Shown here piece after piece: positions 45,057-55,909 of a stretch of 64,000 nt of DNA. Origin of the DNA: Poronia punctata (Eukaryota > Ascomycota > Sordariomycetes > Xylariales > Xylariaceae); the NCBI GenBank assembly GCA_022579005.1, contig MU401622.1, positions 1 through 64,000 on the forward strand, written 5' to 3'. Position numbers and translations under genes: made by a program. Within the stretch, counting starts at the first letter, position 1. Every line of letters begins with the position of its first letter. A model generated the notes under the pieces. It worked only from the letters and a program-made list of their open reading frames with translations, did not search any database and had not been told where the DNA came from.

Positions 45057-47319
45057 ATGGAGGCCTTCGACATCGAGCATAGACTCGTTATTGAAAACGA
45101 GTTTGACGCATTGTGGGTGATCTCATCTTAAGACACAGTCAAAACTCACGTCTATCTTTGTGTCTAATCTCGGCCTGTCTGTCGTCGCACAGCTCCATCG
45201 AGGTCAAATCGCCGGATCCGCTTCAAGGGGTCACTAAGAAATATCCCGGTGGGTAACTCCTAATGGTGTCATGATACAATTCCCATCCGAATAAGTTACG
45301 GTCTGTAGTTTGGATGGCTTTCTCTTAGCGTCACTTCGACCGAGGGAAGAACGAGGGGAAGGGGGAGGAAAGGTCCGAGAATCAAGCGCCCGGCCATGCC
45401 TCATCTCTCTCTTTCCCCTGCTTAAAGATTTCACCTGATGCATATATCAACTTGACTCGAGTAAAGAGAGCTGACGGGGCCTCTAGCCAAGCTTCATGCG
45501 AGAAAGGTAGCTAAGGCGCTGGGTGCCCGTGAGGGCCTCATATATCTCCCAGGTCAATGGGAAGCCAATTGGGAGGATTCAGACCAGGGGCCACCATTCC
45601 GTCAGCGTCGGTAGTAAGTACTAGCTATTGTTCCCTCATGAACCCGACTCTGGCTCTGACTGTGATGCTTCACAGCTTCTACTACCTCACGGGAGCCAAC
45701 TTCCCGGGATGCAGTGTCACTTATGACATAGAAGCGGACAAGCTGACGCTCTGGATCCCATATACCCCACCGGCCACGATACTGTGGTTTGGAAAGACGC
45801 CAACCCCGGAAGACTGTCTCGCCAGATTTGACGTCCACGATGTGAAGCACATGGACTCGCTCGCAGATTACTTGTCGTCGCGACTATCCAGAGTCCGTAC
45901 ACTTTATGTGCTGCGTGCGTCTCAGCTGCCAAAGTTCGATGGTCTAGACAGCCTCAAGCCCCGTCTACACATCGACACCACATCACTCCGGCCTGTCATG
46001 GACGAGGCGCGAGTGATCAAGTCGGACTACGAGATTGCCATGATTCGGAAGGCGAACGCCGTGTCTTCCGAAGCGCACAGACAGGTAGCTCTGTCGATGC
46101 ATGCCATGGCTAACGAGTGTCAACTCGAGGCTACTTTCGTCGGCTCGTGTACGGCGCAGAACGCCCATGCGCAGGCCTATCCCGTCATCGCCGGGTCCGG
46201 CGTCAACGCCTCTACTCTACATTACGACGCTAATAATGAGGACTTGGCCGGCCGTCAACTGGTCGTCCTCGATGCCGGCGCCGAATGGGATTGTTACGCG
46301 AGCGATGTGACGCGCACCTTACCCATCGGTCCGACCTTTACATCCGAGGCCAAGGCCATTTACGACATTGTTCACCGCATGCAAGAAGAATGCATTGAGC
46401 GCGTCCGCCCCGGCGTCTTCTTCCGCGACCTACAACTGCACGCCACCTTTGTGGCCGTCGAAGGTCTTTTGCGCCTCGGCATGTAAGTATAATTCGTTAT
46501 ATTCTGGATCTGTCCCATTCCTCCGGTTAGTGAAGAAGACCCATACTGATCCTTTTTTGCCCGTTTTAAACCAAAGTCTACATAACGGGACGGCCGAAGA
46601 GATTTTCAAGAATGGCACGGGTGCAGCGTTTTTCCCACACGGCCTAGGTCATCATGTCGGTCTCGACGTTCACGAGTAAGCTTTTTTGTCTTTTCCAGTA
46701 TCGTCTTGTCCTTGGCCTCCCCTTCTTTTCTTCACATCCCCCTTTCCCCCTTTAATCGCAAAAGCAATCCTATCCTTCTTCACCTTGACCTCATAGACCG
46801 CTGGGAAAATCTTGAACTGTTTGTCCCCGCCCATGTCCTCATATATATTAACCTATGTTTCCAAAACAAAAAAAAAACAGCGTCCTCAGCAAAGAACTCC
46901 TACGCCCCGCAGGCGAAAGCATGTGGGGGAAAAGACGACCCATTGGACCACATTCCCTCCGCGCCATGATCAAACAAGCAGCAACAGCAACAACAACCTC
47001 CTCCTCCTCCTCTTCCTCGTCCAATTCCTCTCCCAAACAGGGAAATAATCATCACGCCCTCCGACCAAACATGATAGTCACCGTAGAACCGGGCCTATAC
47101 TTCTGCCGTCCCTACATAGAGGCGTATTTCCTCCGCAACGACCAGCACAAGAATTACATAAACAGCGCCGTGCTAGACAAGTATTGGGATGTCGGCGGTG
47201 TCAGGATCGAGGATTGTATCCTGGTCACCGAGGATGGGTATGAGAATTTGACGACGGCGCCGAAAGGGGAGGAGTTGCTTAGGATTGTCGGGGTTGATGC
47301 GAGGTTTCTTTCTACTTGA
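45057..47319 (+). CDS. Xaa-Pro aminopeptidase, M24B family
   Basis: Six exons join in frame: 45057-45112, 45193-45248, 45487-45610, 45676-46482, 46577-46675 and 46881-47319, for 526 residues. The N-terminal aminopeptidase-P domain includes [12 protein letters not shown] and LIYLPGQ. The C-terminal pita-bread metallopeptidase domain has the dinuclear metal ligands Asp278 and Asp289 ([13 protein letters not shown]), His in [15 protein letters not shown], and two Glu in TVEPGLYF and GGVRIED. All five ligands are visible, so activity is expected: release of an N-terminal residue ahead of proline, manganese-dependent, in the cytosol, since no signal peptide is present. Unusually, a Thr/Ser/Gln low-complexity insert (TTTSSSSS to NHHA) sits between the His and first Glu motifs just after the exon 6 start. 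The two 56-nt first exons are the least certain. Confidence 0.9.
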
Positions 47320-47929
47320 GGTGAGATGAGATGAGATGAGGCGAGACGAGATGGATGAGTTGATTTCCCCCTTTTTTGCCTGTTTATGATCCTGGGGTTT
47401 TTCTTTCTATTTTTGATATGTATCGTGGTTGACAGTAGATAACGTATCGTATTAGAGAGCCATGTGTATAAGCAGATCAGACAATCTCATTACCCGCATG
47501 TTTCTCAAGTCAGTCAAAATAGTAGTAAAGTTAATGCCCGGCCATTTTAGCATCTACAATTTGACGCTTTCTTTAAATGTGTATACTCGTACTTAATTCA
47601 CGTATCCTCATAACCTAGCCAACTCTAGGTACTTTCTGGGTATATAGCAGTTCTAGTAGGCCTTCTTTTTCTCAGCAGAGCAAAACGAAAACAACCAGAC
47701 AAAAACATGACATAAAATAGAAAAATCGTGATCCATAAAAACCCCCCGGGTCATGCCATTTTCCGGTCGTTTTATACAAATGATAACCGTATATCTCTTT
47801 TCCTCCCTGTCTCACCTCCGCCGTCGTAAATATTGGTTTTACGCCTTTTGTTTCCCGACCGTCTTGGCCTTTGAACGTTACCCCTTTAATCAACCAGTCC
47901 CGAACATGGCCCCGCAATTGATCATCAGC
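47320..47929. other. Spacer between convergent aminopeptidase and lectin genes
   Basis: A 610-bp tail-to-tail region. Directly after the aminopeptidase stop is a GAGAT pentanucleotide tandem (about 47321-47340). Small frames on both strands at 47672-47935 are incidental. Both 3' untranslated regions must end here. Confidence 0.5.
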
Positions 47930-48577
47930 TCATAGATACTTCTTCGGTAGCGTCTTCTTGCGCTCGTAAAATATGTAGCCGGCCACCAATATGAACTGGC
48001 TGCCGATGATGACAAATATGAGCTTTCCGTGGCCCGGCGCGGCTGTAACCCCGTGGGAGGCCACGTGCTGGAGCATGGAACCATGGTTGGCGCTCATGGC
48101 CTTCTTCATCATGTTCTCCGATTGGCTGAGCCTGTTGTTGATGTCGTTCTTGGCAGCCTGGAGGTCGCGTTGTAACTTGGTGACCTCATTGGTGACAGAC
48201 TCAAGCTTGTCCAGCTTCGACATGGCCTGCTTGAGCTCGTCTATCAGTTGTGACGTCTCCTCGTGTCGCTTGTCGGCCTGCTTGCCCAAGTTGGCGGCCT
48301 GTCGGAAGATGGTGGATAGATGGTGGTTCACGCTTTGGAGGCGGTTGTGAAGATCGGCAAACTGTGCTCTGGAGCTGGTGTACGTATCGGGCGAGGCATC
48401 GGGCACATCGTCTTCTTCGAACTCGGTCTCTATCGGGGCGGCGTTCTGGTTCCGGTTCTGGTTCTGGTTCTGGTTCTGCTGGCTACGCCCATAGCTCGTC
48501 TGGGCCCTGGCTTGATTTTGCTCCTGGTTCTGGTTTACATCTCGTGCCTGGTAGCGCTGCTTCTGCGGGCTCGACTC

Positions 48578-48611
<34 letters not shown>

Positions 48612-49436
48612 CCGCTAGCTTTCGTACCAAGGTCCTGCGTCATGACTGCCAACTTAAAAAGCTCGAAGGAATCGGGGTTGTCGGCCGACGCAGCAGTGAT
48701 GCCGAATTGGTTTCCAGGAGGGATGGTGATCTGGTCGCTCTCGAAACACAGACGACCGTCTATCTCAACCTTGAAAGTTTTGGCTGTTTGACGAAGCTTC
48801 AGCTGCGATGGACGGCCGAGGTTGCGGTAAGCATAGTTGCAATTGGCAAAGGCGAGACTGTCGACGCTGTGGTGTGTTCGGAAGTCGATTGTGCCGTCGT
48901 TCAAAAAGCCCCGGATCATACCACCAGTCCCACCATGCTGGTCAATGACGAGAGCAAGACCATCGAAAGTGCCGACGCTGTAGATGCTAGAAGACCCAAC
49001 ATCTTGGTTACCCTGCCGTGCAAGCCAGATGTTGAGATTGCCCCCTCCCCTTTCCGGCCCGTTCACGCGGAAATCGAGGTCGGCGACCCATTCGCTATAC
49101 TGGTTGGGCTGGTCGGCCCAAGCGGCGCTACGAGTGTTTCCGGGTGCGGGAGGCGTGAGTATGATTCTGTTTGAGAGAACCTCGGGTGCGTTTGGAACGC
49201 CCTGGATGGAAAAGCCCGGGACGCTTGCCTCTCCACGATCGTTTATCCTGTTTGAGAAAATGTACATGTCAGGAGAGTCTCGCCTCGGGTGTTACTATGG
49301 TAGTACGCTCAAGGTTGGATACGTACCTTCCAGTATGGCCAAAACTCAGCTCGCTAACAAGGAATTGTCCCTGTGCAGCAACGGCGCCGAAATTAGCAAG
49401 GCCAAAGGCAAAGATGGACGATTGCGAGAACCGCAT
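47930..49436 (-). CDS. L-type lectin ER-Golgi cargo receptor, Emp46/47-like
   Basis: Two minus-strand exons, 49436-49327 and 49247-47930, join through a split AGG codon and give 475 residues. Exon 1 encodes a signal peptide (MRFSQSSIFAFGLANFGAVAA) and the SELSFGHTG start of the lectin domain. The lectin domain runs to about residue 250 and includes IILTPPAPGNTRSAAW, the WVADLDFRV strand, LALVIDQHGG and the FKVEIDGRLCFE strand. A Gln/Asn-rich linker with an 11-Gln run (near 48582-48613) and a heptad-rich coiled coil (about 320-400) follow. A single membrane segment (LIFVIIGSQFILVAGYIF) comes next, and the protein ends in KKYL, a KKXX retrieval signal. The plan is that of Emp46/47 and ERGIC-53: type I proteins that carry glycoproteins from ER to Golgi and are recycled by COPI. 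The reading frame alone would miss the signal peptide exon. Confidence 0.93.
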
Positions 49437-50854
49437 CTTGTGTCGCCAGGTCTTGACCCTTTTGTCTCGAGGGCACTTCTATCAAAAGAGGCCGGAGGCA
49501 CCAAGGTTGCGAAGAGACAGCAGGCAATACAAAGTACAAGCAAGTATCTAGGTTAGGTTGTGTAGGTACGACTTGGGAAGAAGATGGGTATGACCAACGC
49601 AGGGTCGGACGTCGCGGGTCGGAAAGGGGAAGCTTTTATTGAATCATATATTCCTTTTTTAACCTTGCTTCAACGGATGGTCCCTTACTGGATTGCATTT
49701 GCCAGCCTGTTCCAACTTTGAGCCTGTTTTAAGTTTGGGTGAGGTTTGGAGAGCTGAGAGGACACTTTGCAGCAATGGATAAAGCAGGTCAAAAGTGTGG
49801 AGTTTGTGGATTCTGCTAGACCAACTACAGTATGCGGCCCTGAAGCTCTAGACAAGAATTTCCCCATTAGGAACCACTAGGCTAGATCGGTTTCTGTCCC
49901 GTCACTTCTAAATGCATTGAATTTATTGGTTCCTGCCCCTTGCCTAGCACACTTTTGCAAGTACCTACTCGTACCTACAGGTGCCAAATCCATATTTACT
50001 CGTAAAGAGATACATAGTGTAACCCTGTAGGCAATTACTATGTTGAAGTATGACTTGTGGCGTAGAGTACATACTTATAGCTGTGTTCTACACCAAATGC
50101 ACAAATATATCAGGTAGCCAGGCACTCAGGGTGGTGCTGATGTCAGTTGATCTGATTGCTGGATCATAAAGACATTGACCTAAAAAGGAAACCTGGAGAA
50201 AGTACAGTTGGTCGTGGTCAGGATTAAACCAACAACTCCGGGTGCCAGATGAGTTAACGATTACACCAGACGCCCTTTTAAGTGTGGTAAAAATGAATAA
50301 TAATATATAACTAACGCACAGAGGTCCAAAATGTAGGTACAGTGCAGTCTGTTGCTTTGTACCCAAGATTGGGCAGGCAGGCAGGTAGGTACTCTGCGTA
50401 CAGAATTTGGAGAGATCTGTTACCTTTTCACCTTTGTTCGGTAGATCGGTAGCGCTTTCTTTTGGGGAATGGGGGGAAGGGCAGCTGAAACATCGGGACA
50501 CGTTGTTAGCGTGCCGTTTCAACAAGAACCCCACATCACACCTAACAAGTTACAACAACAGGGGGGTGCATTATCTTATCGAAATTCCCTGGCGTGTCTG
50601 GTCTGGGGGCTCTGTTGGTGGGCTGCAGACAATTGGCCAATCTCTCTCCGTTGACACTTCTGTGACATTGTGCTGTGGGCATTGTCACCGCCCATAACCA
50701 AATCAGCCTCCCTATTGCCTACAAGACTGTATGTATCTAGTCTAGGTGGTCTGTACTAGCAAACTCCTTGCATAACTTCAGTTTTGTTGCTTTTGTCTTG
50801 TTCGGCTTTCTGCAAACCTTGACTAGCGATGAAATCACCGGTGCAGTCAATGCG
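49437..50854. other. Divergent spacer between the lectin gene and ALG8
   Basis: About 1.4 kb between two outward-facing starts, so it holds both promoters. It contains the tRNA-like sequence at about 50240-50275 (listed separately). Frames at 50088-50534 (-) and 50407-50697 (+) have no domain support. Confidence 0.45.
50204..50273 (-). ncRNA. tRNA-like, SINE-like Pol III relic
   Basis: Read on the minus strand from 50273, the sequence starts GGGCGTCTGGTGTAATCG, in which TGGTGTAATCG matches the Pol III box A consensus TRGYNNARNNG. About 40 bp later GGTTTAATCCT resembles box B with one C-to-T change. GTTGG and CTGAC flank a seven-base TTTAATC loop, forming a T-arm with two G-T pairs. The 3' CACGACC pairs at five of seven positions with the 5' GGGCGTC. 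The anticodon arm is too short to fold, so this is not a functional tRNA. It is either a decayed tRNA gene or the head of a SINE. A T5 run follows near 50184-50188. Confidence 0.35.
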
Positions 50855-52662
50855 ATGAGCGAGATATATCCCACCATTGCGCAATGCGCTGTTGTTGCGA
50901 CCGCCTTCAAGATCCTCCTCTTTCCGGCTTAGTACGTGTGTGCTGTATTCAATTCTGTATTTTGCGCCCACATCTTTGAGGTTTGCGACATCGCCGACCC
51001 CTTGGTGGTTTGTGCACTTGGTGTCTTCGAAGCTAGACCAGTCCTTTCAAATGGATTAGTCCTGAGGCTAACCTCTGGCTACCGCCTGTGCTACAGTAAA
51101 TCAACCGATTTTGAAGTCCACCGGAATTGGTTGGCCATTACCAATAGCCTCTCTCCCTGGGAGTGGTATTACGAGAAGACATCAGAATGGACCCTCGACT
51201 ACCCTCCCTTCTTTGCCTACTTCGAATGGCTTCTTTCGCAACCGGCCAAATTGGCTGACCCAGCCATGCTCCGTATATACAATTTGGAGTACGACAGCTG
51301 GAGAACCGTCTTCTTCCAGAGATCAACCGTCATCGTATCCGAGCTCATCCTGGTCTACGCTCTGCTACGGTATGGCATCCCGCTTCCGCTATACTCGTAC
51401 CCATTCTTCACGCGTCTTCTCTTGGACATGCCGGTTGACTCCATTTACGCCACAGATTCGTCGAGTCCCACGTGATAGGCAAGAGGGAAGCACATGCGGC
51501 TGCTATCTCGGTCCTACTTTCCCCGGGTCTTCTCATCATCGACCACATCCACTTCCAATACAATGGTGCCATGTACGGTGTCTTGCTGCTCTCCCTGGTC
51601 CTGGCACGCCAGAAGACCACGGTTCTCTACAGCGGGCTGCTTTTTGCCGCTCTTTTGTGCATGAAACATATATACCTGTATCTCGCCCCCGCCTACTTCG
51701 TCTTCCTTTTGAGGACCTACTGCCTCTCGCCCAAGTCCATATTCCGGATTCAACTAGGTAACTGCTTCAAACTTGGCCTAGGCATTATAGGTGTTTTCGC
51801 CGCTGCCTTTGGCCCCTTTGCCCTGAAGGGTCAGATCCCTCAAATCCTGAGTCGACTGTTCCCCTTTTCACGGGGTCTCTGCCATGCATACTGGGCACCT
51901 AATGTGTGGGCGCTGTATTCCCTCGCGGATCGGCTCCTTATCTTTCGTAAGTTAGGTCTTCTGCATATCCACTGATGGCACGTAGCTTACAGCCGGCAAG
52001 TGGCCCCCCGCATAGGTTTACCAGTCAAAGCCGAGGCTATCAATAGCGTGACAAGAGGCCTCGTCGGGGATACCGCCTTTGCCGTACTTCCCGACGTTAC
52101 GCCTAGGCTCTGTTTTGCCTTGACGGTTCTGTTCCAATTTATACCGCTTGTGAGACTTTTTGCCCGTCCCAGTTGGGATGCCTTTGTTGGGGCCGTCACG
52201 CTCTGCGGCTACGCTTCATTCTTGTTCGGTTGGCATGTACACGAGAAGGCCATCCTTCTCGTCCTCATCCCCTTCAGTCTCATCGCCCTCAAGGACCGAC
52301 GCCACCTCAGTGCATTCCGGCCACTGGTGGTATCAGGTCACGTATCTTTGTTCCCGCTGCTCTTCACGCCGGCCGAGTTCCCCATCAAGACTGTATACAC
52401 AGTCTTCTGGCTTATCGCCTTCATGGTAGTGTTTGATCGCCTGGCACCCGCGTCTAGACGGCCACGCTTCTTCCTCTTTGACAGGCTCACCATCCCATAT
52501 ATTGCGGTTAGTATCCCGTTGATACTGTACTGCTCTCTACTACACCAGGCCGTATTTGGTAGTATGTACGAATTCCTTCCACTCATGTTGATGAGTTCGT
52601 ATTCGGCGGTAGGAGTGGTTGTAAGCTGGGTGGGGTACATGTTTGTGTATTTCACATCATAA
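50855..52662 (+). CDS. ALG8: Dolichyl-P-glucose:Glc1Man9GlcNAc2-PP-dolichol glucosyltransferase ALG8
   Basis: Exons 50855-50931, 51097-51369, 51456-51946 and 52001-52662 join with consistent split codons and give 500 residues. The ER-lumenal loop [14 protein letters not shown] followed by [18 protein letters not shown] is the signature of Alg8 within the ALG6/ALG8 family; Alg6 itself has a different motif around DYPP. Many hydrophobic segments follow, with the conserved [17 protein letters not shown]-like [13 protein letters not shown] and [11 protein letters not shown] motifs. Alg8 adds the second glucose to the lipid-linked oligosaccharide in the ER membrane during N-glycan assembly. Acceptor choice for exon 4 (52001, after GGCAAG) was made because it restores [10 protein letters not shown]; 51986 is also in frame and would add five residues. 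The start is the first ATG of the open exon. Confidence 0.93.
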
Positions 52663-55600
52663 CAGATCATCTATCAATTGATCTGAGGAATACGCCACGG
52701 ACAAAGCACATTGTTTAGAATATAAGCAGAGATGAAAGCGAAAATGGGAGCGTTTTTTTAATAGATTTCATCTGGCCCAGCTGGTTGTGGTTTTTTCATG
52801 TTAAAGGGATGTATCATAATTCCACCAAGTTGAAACAAGTCGGTAACTGCTAACAGAGAACAGGCATGTGGACCAATCAAAATGCGTTATCATCCCACCG
52901 CCTTCCTATTACAGTAGATGTCTCACCCCTCCATATCCCATCTTGACTACACCCCGCAATTATCATTCCTTGAACACACTGGGTTTTAGAGGGCCTGCTT
53001 TAAAACCTACCTGGTAGCCTGTAGGTAGTCTGAAATTTGGTCATTACCTCTTCTTGTCTACCTACATACGGACGTCGTCGAGGATAGAGTGCCTACTAAA
53101 ATACATGATATCTCATACAAAGGCTCCAGATCAAGTCAAGAGAATTTAATGCCATAAATCTTGGCTGTGTAACACTGGTAATAATGCGCATGCCTTACAT
53201 GTACGTGTAGTAGGTAGACTAGCCTGTTTACTTATCAGGCTCCTACACGCAACTCCTTTAAGATTGCTAGCAACAGGACGCAAAGGGGAAGCCGTAAATC
53301 CCTTTATAAGATGTTTTTACATATCGATAAACCTACTATTGGACAGCTCGAGTTGTGCAAGATAGAAGAGAGCCGCTGGTCTATAGCAGGCTTGACAGAT
53401 TAGGGATTTCTTCCACTTATCATTTCCACACTTACCAATGATTTAGAACAAGTCAAGACGGGGATTCTGCATTCACTTATGTTCGATGGACTAGGTAGAT
53501 AGATACTGGTATCTGGCTCTTAGCGGAGTTGGAGTTTGAGCCATCAGTGTTTGTAACAGCACCACTGAATTGCACTTCACCAGGAAAGCAGTAGTTACAG
53601 CAATTATCAGCCCAGGCACCAAAATGCTTCGGTGCTATAATCAAGTAACTGTCTGTGGCTTTGTGAGCCGGGGATATGGGTCTTCTCAGGCCGGGGTTAC
53701 GATTTGGTGCTATCACGCAAGCTCATCGCGTTAACACACGAATCTATTTCCAAAGACACTATCTAGAACGTGTGTGTTTAGAGGCATTCCCGGCGATCCC
53801 TCATCGATCCCGAAGGCCCAGGGATGGTTAAAGCCCCTAACCTAGGCAATATTTGTAACACCATGATTAAGTAGGCGTATAGGCAGATATATCATTGTTA
53901 CAGGGTGAAATAGAAGCCCATTATGATAGATACGAGACTAATACCAATCCATTGGGTATCGTTGTATTCTGGTTCCAACAACACGATTTCGCTGTCTGCT
54001 GTACTATTGTGGGCATTCCATGAGATAGCCAAGCAAGCTTCCTGAATGTGCAGCCGTATCTACCACGAGAAAGGTGAGTAAAATGCAGCTTGCTAGTTGA
54101 CCTAAATGAAACCAGATATGCTAGGCAGAATGTGGTTGGTGGTGGCCGGAAAGAAATTTTAGAGCCCTACGTGTACACGTACAGTGGTTGGCTGGGTCCT
54201 CTCTATACGAGTCCACGTACCTAGTCTTACCCGTGGTTCATTTGATTACCTAAGTACATAAAGTAGGTACCGATAGCATCATGGCCCGATCGACTGACGG
54301 AACTACAAAGCGTCAAATATATAAAACAACCCATACAGCTAGAAACATATTTCAAGATTCAATTGCACGCGTGGAAATGGAGCTGTTGCTGTTTTGCCTT
54401 GGGCCCCTTGATTTGCCGCTAAAACGACTTACACGTGAAGAGGTTAGATTAAGATTAGAGACAAGAATAAAGCATGCACATGATATTTTGATGACCGAAA
54501 AACGAAAATTCGCAAAAGAAGAAGCAATCTCCTACTTTATTCCAGATGAGATCAAGTGCTGCAAAGGTCGATCCCATATCGCGGTGGAACATGCGGTGGG
54601 CGACGTCTGTTGATGTCGAGGCGGCTCTAGCTCGAAGACCTAGGACCGAAGCAAAGACTTAAGGGTGTTGTTAAAAGGGTGATAAACGTCCTAAAAAGTT
54701 GCAGACTAACAAGTCCAGGTGCTCTATCTGTTGCCCTTGATCTGGCGATCAGAATGAGTATAAGAATGTGTATCCGAGGCGCGATACCGGCCGGGTAGAG
54801 GTAGAGAATCAAGATGATGGGGTAGGTAGGGCAGCCGGTGGTGGCAGTTGTTCAGTCTTGTCGCGCGGGTGCAGGTGGATAGACTTGGACCCATGCTAAA
54901 TCGAAATAAGCGATTCGCCCCACATTCGGAAGTTGAAGCTGGCCAGTCACCAGCCAGAGCGGCGCCGTCATCCCCGGCCCTGGCTTCTTTTCATGTGGGT
55001 CCTGCAACAAGGTTAGTCAAGGTTCCCGCAACTTGACTATTTACATAGTGTAGTGACCTGAACACCCTGAGCTGTTGTTTCCCTTCTTTCCACACGTACG
55101 GGCAAAGTACCTACATGCCCTACCTGGCCTACCTGGCCTACATGTACTACTTACCGCATAAACCCACCTTAGCTTGAGTACGGGTGGTCTTGGGTAGGGT
55201 GTCAAGAGTGTGTACTCGGTAGGTATTCTTTCCATCTTTAATTAGTCCACTTCTCTTGCTCCTACCTACCTTTACCTACTTTCTGCTCTGCTCCTCCTCA
55301 GGGACTCCTCTCTTAAAATTCCACCTTCCACCTTTTCCTCCTCCTTTCCTTAGACCGACCTGTGTTTGTTCACCCTCCCGCGTCTCGTCCCCCTCTGGGC
55401 TCACCGCGCACTTTCAACCACGACTGCAACCGCCACAACATAATCCGAGCTTAATTATAAACTTGCATATACTACTAGTCCCACATCGAATGCTTAGAAG
55501 ATCCATGTCTTCAACGCGTCCACCTAGGCTGACCGCGTCTCGGGTATAAAATTTGTAACTCTACATCTGTACGTAGCCTGTAGACGGACCTGCCCTTTGA

Positions 55601-55909
55601 CCGACGAACAACGCGCCGACTGGTTATACCGCAATTGGGCCGCTCTGCAATCTTTTCCCATTTCCCTCTTTCGTTCGCCTATCTCGAACATTTACTATCA
55701 CACTTCTATCCACACCACGCTCGGTCCTTCAGACACTATACAGGAAACATCTATCTCTCCCCGTCAGCTCGACCACTCGGGGCTCAAATAGTTCCTACAA
55801 GGGTTAGCTGAAAGTGACTAACTAATCTTCAGCCCTCCCCGGCCCCAGGTTCTTTGCCTTCCCAGGAGCAATACAGTTTTGCGCCTATAGAGAGATTGCT
55901 ATCGCCGAC
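52663..55909. other. Long intergenic region between ALG8 and ITC1
   Basis: About 3.2 kb. Only the doubtful frame at 54281-54613 merits its own entry. Frames at 53477 (-), 54627 (-), 54848, 55041 (-), 55256 and 55597 lack support. 55230-55420 is CT-rich and likely the ITC1 promoter region; the leader continues to the start codon at 55910. Confidence 0.4.
54281..54613 (+). CDS. Doubtful hypothetical protein, 110 residues
   Basis: An ATG-started frame reading MARSTDGTTKRQIYK, then a helix-prone charged stretch (LTREEVRLRLETRIKHAHD, TEKRKFAKEEAISYF) and a short Cys-containing end. The predicted product is soluble, basic and helical, without a domain I recognise. It stands alone in a long spacer, with no signal peptide and no visible introns. 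The amino-acid make-up is more protein-like than that of the surrounding chance frames, but that is the only support. Confidence 0.25.
   Translation: MARSTDGTTKRQIYKTTHTARNIFQDSIARVEMELLLFCLGPLDLPLKRLTREEVRLRLETRIKHAHDILMTEKRKFAKEEAISYFIPDEIKCCKGRSHIAVEHAVGDVC

Noticed and set aside
48320..49174. A 284-codon plus-strand frame across the lectin gene
   Set aside because: It is the antisense shadow of the Emp46/47-like coding exon; its Val/Leu/Arg-rich runs mirror the GTT/CAA repeats of the real gene and it has no domain.
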